From Epiperipatus broadwayi (lineage: Eukaryota; Onychophora; Udeonychophora; Euonychophora; Peripatidae): 64,000 nt of DNA. Below the pieces are notes generated by a model, which made no database searches, was not told the DNA's origin, and saw only the letters and a program-made list of their open reading frames with translations. Every line of letters begins with the position of its first letter. The first letter of the stretch is position 1. Shown here piece after piece: positions 1-11,491 of the stretch. The translations under genes were made by a program, and so were the position numbers. Location: the NCBI GenBank assembly GCA_028023455.1, contig JAQFVV010000020.1:6431092-6495091 (forward strand). The letters are read 5' to 3'.

Positions 1-310
1 CATATGGCTTTATTCTTTGATTGTATAAAGAAGTATCTTGCATTCCATTCTTCATTAAGCATCCAATGTTCATCATCAATTTTTCTTTTCTTTTCCCAAC
101 TCATGTTGCAACTTAAAAAAAGAATAAATATCTAAATAATTATGAAATTACTAAAATTGTAATAACTGAAATACAGGCTTATTATATACCTGCATTAATA
201 TATGTAATATATAGTGTATATGAGCACAGACTTTCACACACCCACCACTCTCCATTCCATCTCATAACACTAATACACTTGAACACATATATGTCAAAAA
301 GATAAATAAT

Positions 311-358
311 CACCAGTATGCGTATTTCATGCTAAACTAGCAATCATCAGTTGGTCCA
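311..358 (-). ncRNA. Hammerhead ribozyme, family B, decayed copy
   Basis: On the minus strand the order is stem I CCAA, core CTGATGA, stem II with loop, GAA, stem III ATACGCAT, A, then CTGG. One stem I pair is lost (CTGG instead of TTGG), and stem III is no longer self-complementary. The closing pair of stem II is a mismatch. The layout is recognisable, but activity is doubtful. Confidence 0.5.
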
Positions 359-760
359 GATTATCATCTCTACACATATATACTATAAGTGCTCAGATAT
401 ATATTAAGATAGCCAAACCTCATACTTTAATGGACAGGCTTCAATCTACTCCACACTCCAACTCTTCAACCGTCCATCCAATTGAAAATCTGATGATGGA
501 ATGCTCAAAGGCCACCCTGAAGCCGAGATTCTTGTCACACCCATGTTGACCTAGGGTCAATCTGAACCCCAAATGTACAGGACATAATCCATTTAATACA
601 TATGCAAGGGATGGGGCAGACATCTCTACAATGTAATAACTGAAACACGGGCTTATTATATACCTGTGCCTATATATGTAATATCTATGGTATATGAACA
701 CACTTTCACAAGACCCACCACTCTCCACTTGAACACATATATGTTGAAAAGATAAATAAT

Positions 761-808
761 CACCAATATACATATTTCATGCTAAACCAGCAATCATCAG
801 TTGGTCCG
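761..808 (-). ncRNA. Hammerhead ribozyme, family B
   Basis: Minus strand: CCAA, CTGATGA, a stem II with four good pairs and a U-U at its base, GAA, stem III ATATGTAT (self-pairs with wobble), cleavable A, then TTGG, which pairs with CCAA. All catalytic-core bases are present. Together with the copy at 311-358 it brackets one 450-bp unit. Confidence 0.6.
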
Positions 809-1132
809 GATTATCATCTCTACACATATATGCAATAAGTGCTCAGATATTTATTAAGATAGACAATATTCACACTTTAATGGACAGGCTTCAATCCACT
901 CCACACTCCAACTCTTCAACCACCATCCAGTTGAAAATCTGATGATGGAATGACCTATATATTAAAATTGTAAGTGTATAAGCAAATATTTGAATAAGTG
1001 AAAATGTACCTTTAAACATAAATTTATTGCAAAATGGTGATTTATAACTTTATTTAGTGGAAATGAAATAAACAGGTAAGTACCAAATAGAAAAATTCAA
1101 ATAACAATTTTCAATATTTGCAATTAAAAAAA

Positions 1133-1857
1133 AAGAGGCAATTTAATGAAATAAGTTTAACTATTTATTACCAGGCAATTTATTTATAACTTTATTTAAC
1201 GCACATTGATTACGTAAGTAATATTTAGTAAGGCAATAAACCTAAAGCTTGTGCAGTTAAAAATGTGAAGGTAGGGATCTCTACAGGTCTTAACCACAAG
1301 CTTAAGTGTTGGAAGAATGTGCATTAAATAAATTTATAATTACAACTTTAAATTATTGTAATAGATTTCTAACTATAAGATCTTTCCATTGACTCATAAA
1401 TCGAAAGATTTCGTGAGTATTAATGTATAATAGGAATTGTGGTCTTAATCAGTGAAGTATTGAATAGCTTCACACTCTCAGATCTAACCACTTCAGCTTC
1501 ACCTATTTATATAGAAAGTAGGTTGAAGCAAAGAAGGGTTCCCCTCTTTTCTTCCAATGCATAAGCTTGTGGTTAAGACCTGTAGAGATCCCTACCTTCG
1601 CATTTTTAACCGCACAAGCTTTAGGCAATTTATTTGCAAAACCAATAGCTTAAATCAAAAATTTTTCAATCATTTTCAAAAAACAAAATGTAGTACAAAC
1701 AAACAAGTTTCATTTTATAACTTTCCAACAATTGTCCATTTATTTTAATTGCAAACATTAAAAATAATTTAAAATTTTCAATTTAAGCATGTGGTCATTT
1801 GTTTTGAAATAAATTACTTACTAATAAATAATTAAACTTATTTCATTAAATTGCCCT
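1133..1857. mobile_element. Foldback element, about 725 bp
   Basis: The outer arms match as inverted repeats: AGAGGCAATTTAATGAAAT near 1134 against its complement ending near 1857. An inner pair (about 1228-1310 against 1545-1632) is nearly perfect and includes GTAGGGATCTCTACAGG. There is no coding content. No clear target duplication was found. It is most likely a non-autonomous DNA element or a foldback repeat. Confidence 0.6.
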
Positions 1858-4039
1858 CTCAACATTCCATGCTTTTTGCAAATTCTCATTGGAAAATTAG
1901 TTCACATTTTTGCACAATTCTTTCTTTCGTGGGTCAGATAAAATCATATCATGGGTTGAATAACCATATCACGGGTCAGATATGACCCATGGGTTGTAGT
2001 TTGGAGATTCCTGAATTAGTTAATGAAAATAGTTCAATAATTATCTACCATCAAGATGTCATCACAATCATTTAGAACGTTTTGTTTGAAGCAGTCTTCT
2101 TGAGAGCACAAGACAATTTCATATTTATATCATACTAGTTGCACCCGTGGTCTTGCTCAAGTTATTAGATTAAAAGAATGTAATGAAGTTGATTATTAAA
2201 ATATATTAAAATAATATTTACATGAAATAATAATACACGAGATATCAACAGCAGGTAAAAATAACTATTGTAATGCATTTTTTTAAACAATGTTGTAAAC
2301 AATTTTTAATTGCTGTTGATAACTCATGTATATCTTTACACCATTTAGTGAAGATAACCGGTTCCCCAAAATTCATCATAAAGCAAGATGAATAAGAAGG
2401 GTATAAAAAAACAAAAGATTATAATGGCTTTCTATAAAAAAAAAATTTAGCTCATTTCTGCAGATAAAAAATCACATTAAAAATGTATTAAAAACAACCT
2501 AGTACTAATGTATATAGTAATTTTAAAAATCTTAATGTACAATATGTGCATATATAAAGTGTACTATTGTGTATTATAGAGGGCATGCACTTAAAATATG
2601 TACATATGTAAAATAATGCAACTTAAATCTATATTAAAAGAAAGTTGTTCTTTCTGGAAATCCATCCATTCAGCATTCATTGTTCAGTTGTTTGAACCAT
2701 CAGTGGCTCATTCTAATAATCTATCATTGTCTTTTAAATCCTTTGATGACCTTGGGTTTTTTTTTGAGATACAAAAAATGTTGATGGCTAAGAATCTCTA
2801 GTGAAAAAGTTTAGAATAAATATCTGACATGTGTCTTTGATTTTATTTTTGTACAATATGGGTATTGTAAGATCTCATTATTGATACAAGGTATTTTTAG
2901 ATTTGATAGATTGTTTTAAATCAAGTCAATTTTTTTGGAAATGTTGTTCATGGTTTTTCTACAGGCTTGTTGATCATCTTTTCTTTATTGTCTCCTTTTC
3001 TTCATTCATTTGCATTAATTCTTTCGTATGTGATTGCACAAGCTCATAAATGTTGACATCATCATTGTTTTATCTTCATCTTTATCCAAAGTGTCAACAA
3101 AATACCATATTAGCTGTTGAAGTTAGTGAATCTTGAAAGTTGTGGTGATTCTTTGAGGAAGTAATGTGATGTTTGGTGATATTAGTTGCTGCTATGAATC
3201 CAGTTGAAAATGTATGTAGCTGAAAACTTTTTAAAAGAAATTTAATATCACTAGTAAAAAGTTTGTTTTCATTACACAAATGTACAAAAAAATGAATCAA
3301 GATAAGAGTAAGATCAGAGTTGCCAATGTCTTGTGTTCTTCCACAACATTGTAAAAAAAATAAAAAACAATATGAAGCTGCATTTTTTAAAAATTCATAA
3401 TCTTATATTATTTATGAGAAATTATGTAAAATTAAAAAACCAGTATTAGCAGCGTCTCATTAACTGTACTGTTATAATTATAAAGACTTGTTATTTAACA
3501 ACAATTCTAAAGCTAGTCAATTTATAGAACTGATCATTACCACACCCTAATCATCAGTTAACTTTGAAAGAAATAAAACTTCTGACATATTAAACAAGAA
3601 AAAAATATTATTAATGTTTACATATTGTAATAAATATTTAAGCCTTTTTACAGTAAGTATTACTCAGATTTAAACAAACAACATTTTATATACATATGCA
3701 TTATTTATTATCTGTAGAAGCCATTTTCTTGACATGACCTCACAATTTTTCTTATAATACAGTAGGTTGTCATGGCAGAAATACAGATTATTTAAATAAA
3801 AATTAAAAGCATAAAACTTCAATTTATTTGTATTGCATTTTCATCAAATAAAATTTATTATTAAATGCATAAAGCATTAAATCATTTCCTTCCCCCTCTC
3901 TTTTCTATGTCAAAAATACATTTTGATGGTGAAAGATTGAAGGATGGACAAATGTGAAGCTGGTTTATTTAGGTTTGAAGATAAGCTATTTTACACTTAA
4001 GAAGTCTGCTTGTAGCAGTGAACCATTGGTAGTGATATA
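1858..4039. other. AT-rich DNA, nothing recognised
   Basis: Short chance open frames occur on both strands (for example 2598-2801 and 3094-3300). They show no domain motif or splice context that I recognise. Homopolymer A/T runs are frequent. Confidence 0.5.
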
Positions 4040-4310
4040 GAGTTTAAATTTTTTAGGCTAGTCTGGTTGAGTTGTGAATTTGGGGTGATTTTGATTATTT
4101 GTAGGGGAGTTGATGATCTGGACCAGTTGATGAGTGGTGGTTTAGCACAAAATACATATATTGGATATCATTTATATTTTTCACATGTGTGTTGTCAGTT
4201 GTATGAGATAGAGTGGATATCTGAAGGGAACTTAAAAGTCCATGTTCAAATCACCTCTAATTACACCTAAGATTTAGTATATTTAAATATACTTGTATTT
4301 AAATATCAAA
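4040..4310 (+). mobile_element. Family B fragment
   Basis: Plus-strand orientation. The hammerhead block at about 4117-4166 is decayed: the core reads TTGATGA and GAA has become AAA. The distal part (ATTTAAATATACTTGTATTT near 4280) matches the end of the copies at 14.7 and 15.85 kb. A TGTTCAAATC segment near 4243, present in most B copies, resembles a pol III box B. Confidence 0.65.
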
Positions 4311-5816
4311 AATATATTTAATATAATAAGCAATTTTGATTTGACTGAAATTAGCATTCATAAAGGTTTTAATTTAAAATTGCTTGATTGAATATTTTAG
4401 CTAATACACAACAGTACACATTTTAAAATTAATAATTGATAATATATCAACAGAATTTATTTTTAGTTTTATGCTGAATGAAATTTGTATTTTTTTTCAA
4501 TACTATAACTTTTTAAGTTTTCTATAATGCCATTGTCTTGCATATGTCTGAAACAAATTATGATTTTAAATATAGCAAGTAAATATTATTTTTTAACTTA
4601 GATTTAATAATTTTTCATCATATAAAAGATTATTAATTATATAATTCATAAGTCATTCATTTCCTTTTCCTTTTTATTGAAAATACTGTAGATTAATGAT
4701 AATAGCAATTTTAATTTGATTAGAAAATTTTAATTCAAAATTAGTTGACTGAATATTTCTGCTAATATAGTATACAATTTAAAATTAATTATTAATAGTA
4801 ATGTATTTGACCAAAACTTATTTTTAGTTTTATATTGAATGAAAATTATATTTCTTTTATTGATATCTTTGTCTTCCATAGTGCTTCCTTTGGCTTGGAT
4901 ATCTCTGAAACAATTTATTATATTATGATTTAAAATTAAACAAAATCTATACAGTAAATAATATTTTACACTTATATTTAGTGACTGATTGCATAATGTA
5001 CATTTTTTTTCTCAAAACAACTTATAATTATGGCAACTAAAATGTTCAATTACTATACAATGATTGTAATTTTTGCTGCAAGCAAAATACCATTAATAAG
5101 AATTTTAATCTATAAAAGTGGGTGTCTCAACAGTTTTTAACCTACTGTATATATATATTTAAAAATATAATATTAATACATTTGATTGTTATATGTCATC
5201 AAAATAGGCTTCTGACTACTTATTATATTGAATGAAGCCCCTCCCCCTTTTTAGTCATTAAATTTTACTTTAAATGTCATTAATTAATGTGTTGATTGTC
5301 TTGCAATCACACTGGATAAAAATTAAAGTACTAAATATTAATCATATTTTAATTTAGTGTAATAAATAAACTTGTGTTGTACATTTTTAGCATGAATGCC
5401 ATCATTTTTCTTTCAGATATTTATTTATTTTATTAAATGATTCAAAAGAAGAAAAGACCCAAAATTTGACCAAAATTAATATAATTTTTAAATTTTTTTA
5501 TAAGAAATGTTAAAATTTTATCAACAACCCATCCTGTAAAATTGAAAATAAACGTTAAAGGAAATTATCTTTATGAGATTTATGATTAAAGAAAATTTTC
5601 GAAGCTATAAATCATTAGGATAATAACTTAAAGTAGTAGCTCTATTAAGTTTTCTCCCATAACTTTCATAATATCAATCAATTTCGAATTTATTTTTTTA
5701 TCAGGATCATAATTTAAAATTGTATATTTTCTATTATTTAATTCTAAGGAAACTCTATCTTTAAAATTACTGTTATTCAATAATGCAAAACATAAATTGT
5801 TATGAGAGAACTTTAA
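4311..5816. other. AT-rich DNA, nothing recognised
   Basis: No gene, RNA or clear repeat seen. The open frame at 5628-5825 has no recognisable motif and runs into the inverted repeat at 5817. Confidence 0.5.
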
Positions 5817-6320
5817 TATAAACAATGAGCATTGTTAATTGCTCAACAAGCTTTGTGATAAATGCTTAGTCAGAGAAAGCATTTAAAATATGTCAGGACC
5901 CCCCCCCAACCTCTGACCAATGGTTTCATGCTATGGGACTCCTCAGTGAGGCACTAGGATAGTTTCAATGACTAGATCTAAAAATACCAACTCAAAGTCA
6001 ACGTATATCTAAAAGTTATCTATTGAGTGGAAAATCTGAAATTTTCAGACACCTATATATCTTCATATCCAGATATCCAACTCAAATAGCTATATGGGGT
6101 GGAGAGATCTTGCTGAGAGATCTTCAGCCAAACCATATTTTAGTAGTCTTAGTATCTGAAACTATCCTATTGCCTCTCTGAGGAATGCCAAAGCATGAAA
6201 CAATTGGTCAGAGATTTGAGGGGGGGGGGAGGTTCCTGACAGAGATATTTTAAATGCTTTCTCTGGCTAAGCATTTATCACAAAGCTTGTTGAGCAATTG
6301 GCAATGCTCATTGTTTATAT
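5817..6320. mobile_element. Inverted-repeat element with C-run and G-run in its arms
   Basis: The left arm (5817 to about 5975) and right arm (about 6160 to 6320) are inverted copies. Both outer ends read AAACAATGAGCATTG toward the centre. A run of C at about 5900 faces a run of G at about 6222 at matching places in the arms. The centre has no coding frame. It is likely a MITE-like non-autonomous element. No target duplication is certain. Confidence 0.7.
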
Positions 6321-7611
6321 CTTACAAGCTTAAAAGAAATGGGGTCATATGATCTATGACTATTTTTTATTTAACTTTAATATAAATTTGGTTTTTTAAC
6401 TAGCATTTAATGTTATATGAATTTCTGTTTTATTTATTATTATTAGTGTAGTATTAGGCCATATTTAATATAGTGATATCAAATAAATATTATTTCTTAG
6501 AAGCCACATGTTTGTCATAATTTTCTGAAGTATCTATTATTTGATTTTTAGGGTGTTCAAAAGCATATTCATTGTTGTTATAATAGAGACCAGTCATTTT
6601 GTTTCTGATCTTTTTTAGTCATCAATATTTTTGATCATTGTACACATTTCTAATGAATTAAACTACACCTAAAATGATTAAAAAATAAGACAATATTAAG
6701 CTAAATTTTTGAGCTTCAAATGAGAATTGAGCTGTATTCAAATCAAATGGCTGCTTGTTTCCTATTCTTGATTCCTTTTATTTTATTGCTTGTTTCCTAT
6801 TCTCTTTATTGTTCAGCTTTTACATCTAAAGTCTCACAGATATTATCATAACTTGTGTCAGTTAAAAAAATATATATCCTTATATACAAAGACATTTCCC
6901 AGGTTTTTCATTGCAACTCATCTCAGAATTGGTCCATGATGAATCTCTTGACTAGTGGATTATTTTCTGTTGATAAATGATAACAGTAAAGCCAACAATG
7001 GCATTGATAATAAAAGGATAGAAGTCTATGTCAATCTTGAAATCACCTGTTATCACAGTTCTCTTAAACCTCTGGCTTTTTTTTATTTATCCATAATCTT
7101 TATTTTTTAAAGTCTTTATTTATTAGCTTTTTCATAAGTATCTGAAGATTTTTTTTAAAAATTTCCTTTATAAATGAAGCTGTTTGAATTTTCTCCATCA
7201 ATATTAAATCTGCATAAGTTAATATATAATCCAGCATTTTTTTATTATAAAAGGGTAATCATTTGTAGACTTATTTCACTAACCTAATTTAACTGTAACA
7301 TTTAATCTCATCCAGAGATTCACCATAAAAATAATATGTCAAAATATTCCCATTTACCTAATTTAACATGAAAAATTAAATCCTAGATCTAATTCTCTGG
7401 GTTTTTTTCAATTATCTAGACTACATCAACAAAGATGTTTCTTATTAGTTACTCTTTAACTATCTTTTCATCTGGAAGTTTGAGTTCAATAAAAGGCTCT
7501 AATATGTGCTGAATATAAATAAATAATTGAATCATCAGTGATTCAAAAAAGTCATATGGTACCCTCAGCTCTTAACATAATCACTTTCCCATTGTGATAA
7601 ATGATATAGAA
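6321..7611. other. AT-rich DNA, nothing recognised
   Basis: No supported gene or repeat. A TTTATTGCTTGTTTCCTATTC-like motif occurs twice near 6750-6800 as a small direct repeat. Confidence 0.45.
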
Positions 7612-8102
7612 CAGGGGTCAGCAAACTGTAGTTCATGAGCTAAGTATGACTCTTTAATCCCAATCTTATGATTTTTTTATCATGATAAACATATGTGTTA
7701 TTTCCTCCTGCAGTTTGGAAATAAATACTTTGATGACTCTAGGAGAGGGGAAATGTGTATTACAACATTGCCCCTTGATTTTGGCCTTATTATAAAATAG
7801 TATTTATTGTACGTGATAAATATTTAAATATTAGAAATTTTTGAATAAATCAAACTGTCAAAGCATTTTTTGCTTTCATTTATTTTTTTTAAAAGAATTT
7901 TTATTTTCTTTTAAGATGTATACAGATTCTGTTGTGTTTTATTATTAAAATAAATGTTGAAATATATTCATAACCTTATTTTTCATGAACATATTTTTCA
8001 TCTTTTTCCCTAGTGGTGAATGGGAATGAGGATGGAGTTAAGATACGTCTCCATTGCAGCTAAAAATGGGGTTGGAGGGGGTAAAAAGTTTGCTGATCTT
8101 TG
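7612..8102. mobile_element. hAT-like non-autonomous element
   Basis: The left end CAGGGGTCAGCAAACT matches the well-known terminal repeat type of Charlie-like hAT transposons. The right end read inward, CAAAGATCAGCAAACT, agrees at 13 of 16 positions. hAT elements make 8-bp target duplications. The flanking octamers here are ATATAGAA and GTACAGAG, which agree at only 5 of 8, so the copy is old. At about 490 bp it is far too short for a transposase, and no transposase frame is visible. Confidence 0.65.
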
Positions 8103-8973
8103 GTACAGAGTAAAATAATCAAGTGATTAGTTGCTTAGGAATTCGTGATATCCAAACACAAAATATTACAGTATAAGTTTTAATCAAGGAACCATTAATT
8201 TTCATTAAAGTACTAGATGTTATCAGACATATTTTAATTCAGACATCTTTAGATCTTACACTTCATCTCTCTATTCATGAGTTACTCCTCATATTCTTCA
8301 GATTTATACAAAATGATTTTTAATGTAAATTCATATACATATAAAAATTTCTAACTTCTTCACATGTATATGCTGTTGTGGTATAGACAGATATTGCAAT
8401 AATTCTGAATGATTGTTTATGAAATTGAATTAATATTAATCAAATTATTCACAGGTCTTGTGAACTTTAGTAAAGTAGAAGAATAGTGAACTCAAAAACT
8501 AAAGATCTATGGATTGCAAATTGACTTTAATACTTCCAGTACTCAAATGTCATAAGAATTGAAGAATGTCAAATTATTTCATTACTTAGGCAACATTTTT
8601 TTCTGACAATGAAGCTTACACTATTTCTTCTTTGTTAAAATTAATTTGAACAACAGATAATATATTTTTCAGATCCATTATCACCCTATCCAATTTACCT
8701 TACATTACTCAATTCTAATATATATATGCATAAGCAATTCATTTCCATTTTTATTACATCAAAAATTTATTTGGGTTATACTCTGAATCCTGTAGTTTTT
8801 AATAATTGTCATCTTACAGAATCTTACAGACACAACTTTATCATCTCACAGACAGATATTGATAATTAGATATTTAAATGAATTTTCAGCCATATCATAT
8901 AGCGAACAATATTGGAAAATATTCTCCACTATTTCGCTGTAGCATATGAGGGACTTCAAATTACAGAGATCCA
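8103..8973. other. AT-rich DNA, nothing recognised
   Basis: No supported gene, RNA or repeat was seen between the hAT-like element and the family A copy. Confidence 0.45.
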
Positions 8974-9394
8974 TTATCTTACACTATAACAAGGCAAAAC
9001 TCTCTCCATACAGTAGTGCACCCTGTGACAACCAGAGTAATCAATGGATGCCAGAAGATTTGTGCATAAAATCTCTATCTAGGGCCTACTCATCCAATAT
9101 ACCCAAACTAGTTTATGGCTTGTGGCCTTCATCAGTGAGGAGCCTTGGATCATTGGACCTAGATCTTAGAATCTAATGCAATCCTCCAGCAGCCACCTTT
9201 TATCACTACTTAACTACAAAACTATGAGAATGAAATTGAAAACACAATAATATTTTTAATAATAATATTTTCTGGCATCCATTGATTACTCTGGTTGGCA
9301 CAGGGTGGCACTACTGTATGGAGAGAGTTTAGCCTTGTTTAATAACAATTATGTGCTAGTATAAGAGATAGTGATCATGTGATGTTATCTTACA
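8974..9394 (-). mobile_element. Family A foldback element with 10-bp direct repeats
   Basis: The body is 8984-9384, flanked by TTATCTTACA at 8974-8983 and 9385-9394. Arms near 8994-9050 and 9285-9340 are inverted copies. The right end alone carries the asymmetric tail ending ATCATGTGATG. The ribozyme block (minus, about 9101-9142) keeps CTGATGA, but GAA has become TAA and the cleavage triplet is GTT, so it is probably dead. The left end looks shortened relative to other copies, so the 10-bp duplication is less certain than in other copies. Confidence 0.65.
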
Positions 9395-10273
9395 TTAATT
9401 TATTTTGATTTATATTATTACTAACGATTTTCATTACAGTATATGGGAGTAGTTGACAATTGTTTTCTGTAATACATTTTGCAATAATATTTTGCAGATG
9501 TGATTTGAGATATAAATATCAAATCGCGTTAATAATAAACAATAGTTTATATAGGTGTTTAGACTATATATTGCTGGAAAGTTTACAAAGTAACTTACCG
9601 AAAATAAAATTGCAGAATCAATAATAATATATACAATATTTAAAATGATAGCCAATAATCATTTTTCAATGTAGTTATATATTATTAATTTCTTCTCTAG
9701 CTTTCCTTGTTTTTAGAAAATTATTTTTAAAAAATACTTGCAGTATTAAATATAGATAAAAGTAAAGAGCATTTTAATTTCTTTTTTTAAAGATAAAAAA
9801 AATTAAACAGACTACTTTTAATAAAAATATTCATAATGATCTTAAAAATATATTTTAAAGTTAATGGAAAATAATTCTATTTTGGATTATCATTTTTTAA
9901 CTTAAAAAAAAAATAAAAAATATAAAAAAATTATATTTAAAATAATTTAATACTCAAAAAAAAAAAAAGAAAACAAAAAGATCAGAAATTTCTAGAATAA
10001 AAAGTAAAAAAAATTTTTATAAGGGATTGTTTATACGGAGATAAAAAGTTTAACAAGCTGTTAATTAAGAGATAAAAAATAAATGGGGAAAAAGTTGTTA
10101 AGAAATCATAAAAAAGCAGCCACTTAATTAAAAGAATTAATTGCTAAAAAAATCCAAATTGTACTAATTTGTTAAAAGATCTGCTAAATATCAGATTTAT
10201 TGATTTCATTGGAGTCAGATGGCAATACGCTGTCAATTAATGGGTGATCATTTAAATTAATCAACAGAAATAC
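9395..10273. other. AT-rich DNA, nothing recognised
   Basis: A-rich and T-rich runs dominate, notably 9890-10020. No gene or repeat is supported. Confidence 0.45.
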
Positions 10274-10355
10274 TTTATTTCAATATTTAATTAAGATATA
10301 GTTCGACATCTGATGATTTAATATTGTTCTGCAGTTGATTCACACCTGTAGGTAT

Positions 10356-10472
10356 TTATATATGCGTTATATTTTCTGCTGAAGGCATAGCTATTATTCG
10401 TCCTTGCTTTCTTTGAGTCCCAAATATTTTATCAGCGTTAATTATTTGTTGTTCCTTGCAATCGCCAGAACA
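10356..10472 (-). other. Possible terminal coding exon, unidentified
   Basis: On the minus strand a pyrimidine-rich tract ending in TTTCTGCAG lies immediately before 10472, as in a splice acceptor. An open frame follows for 38 codons (starts CSGDCKEQQ, ends AENITHI) to a stop at 10356. The reverse complement of AATAAA lies at 10274-10279, about 80 bp past the stop. The open frame also extends upstream of the acceptor to 10565. I do not recognise the peptide. It may be a real 3' exon of a gene lying to the right, or chance. Confidence 0.2.
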
Positions 10473-10880
10473 CTGCAGAAATATAAATCTGTATTCTTTC
10501 AAGTTAACTAAACAAAGCTGCAAATCTGATGTTTTCGTAAATAGTTGCATTCTTAGTGCATTCAATGATTTTTAAATGAAGGTTTGAATGACATGGTAAA
10601 ATACCATTTATTAACCAAACTAATATAAGCTTAACTATATATTATTAGAAAGTTTTCTAAGAGTAAGCTATTCATATATATATGATTAAAACTTTCAGTT
10701 AAATGTATTATTTTTGTTAGATTGGATATGCGGAACATTAAATAAGACTTTCTAAAAAAAGGATTTTGTGACGGACTTGGACATGGTTTTCGTGGGGGAG
10801 GCAGACCCCATTTATAGTATAAAAATTATCTCAAAATCATTCAATGGAGACCTACAATTATACAATGTGTTGAAGTCTTT

Positions 10881-11034
10881 TAGAAAGAAAAGTTTTTTTG
10901 TTTTTTTTAAGTGTCATAGCATCGGCCGGGATGCAAACCCGCAACCCGGGCAACTGCCTGCAAGTGCAAGGCAGTCGCGCTGACCTCTCGACCACCAATG
11001 CAAGACTAGAAAGAAAAATAGAAAGAAAAGTTTT
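10881..11034 (-). mobile_element. Minimal tRNA-derived SINE with target duplication
   Basis: The minus strand reads GCATTGG...CCGATGC, which pairs as a 7-bp acceptor stem with one wobble. It has pol III box A (TGGTCGAGAGG) and box B (GGTTCGCATCC). An A-rich tail lies at 10891-10913. The flank TAGAAAGAAAAGTTTT at 10881-10896 recurs exactly at 11019-11034, with a shorter copy at 11007-11017 abutting the body. Body plus tail is only about 110 bp: a tRNA-like head and a tail, with no extra module. It was presumably mobilised by a LINE or similar reverse transcriptase. Confidence 0.85.
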
Positions 11035-11224
11035 CTGCAGAAATGATAAAAGACAGCAACAAAAAATAGAAAGCGAAATAATGGAATAGCATGTTCTAAT
11101 GGAGATTTGTTTATAGTTTCACAAATTGTATAATCATCTGTAGTATATATAATGATTATCTTTCTACAAATTCTCTCAATACTTGCAGATGATCAGTTGT
11201 TCTAAAATTATTTTTAAATCCAGC

Positions 11225-11491
11225 TATTCTTTTGGTTAAAAAACAGGCAAAACTCTCTATATGTATTGCCATTCAGTGCAAGCCAGAGTAATCAATGGAT
11301 GGCAGAAGGCTTGTGCATAAAATCCCCATCAGGTGCCTACTCATCCAATATTCCCAGCCTAGTTTCTGACTTGTGGCCTTCGTCAGTGAGGAGCCTTGGA
11401 TCTGAGAGCACTGCACCTAGATCTTAGGATCTAATAACAGTTAAGAGCAAGCATAAAAAATGGTGATCATGTGATGTTTATTCTTTTGGTT
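11225..11491 (-). mobile_element. Family A element with 13-bp target duplication
   Basis: The body 11238-11478 is flanked by TATTCTTTTGGTT at 11225-11237 and 11479-11491. Sense is the minus strand: it opens with the asymmetric end AACATCACATGATCACC and closes with GAGTTTTGCCTG. The ribozyme block at 11352-11392 has CTGACGA (allowed, CUGANGA) and GAA. However, stem III reads ACTAGG with GC after it, so the cleavage U is lost. This is a compact copy of about 240 bp, in which the long middle of other copies is absent. Confidence 0.8.

Larger units (their letters stand above)
156..952 (-). mobile_element. Family B head-to-tail dimer (retrozyme-like repeat)
   Basis: Two direct copies of one repeat lie side by side. 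Copy 1 (156-630) and copy 2 (631-952) both begin with a TGTAATAACTGAAA-type segment and run through the same order of blocks. Copy 2 lacks the last ~120 bp and has a small internal deletion near 720-730. On the minus strand each copy holds a hammerhead-like block (311-358 and 761-808). The predicted cleavage points are 450 bp apart, so a minus-strand transcript through both could release a unit-length RNA. Family B recurs at about 4.0, 12.2, 15.4, 25.2, 40.5, 43.9, 46.1, 46.9-47.7 and 57.0 kb. Head-to-tail dimers are the expected genomic form of hammerhead retrozymes; that link is inference. Confidence 0.75.

Noticed and set aside
441-773. 110-codon open frame on the minus strand
   Set aside because: It lies entirely inside the family B dimer. 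Related frames in other B copies (for example 40905-41102, 47096-47371) are broken differently, so no coding constraint is seen.
3094-3300. 68-codon frame resembling a transposase-like helix region
   Set aside because: Its neighbours are full of stops and no catalytic motif can be placed; the resemblance is too weak.
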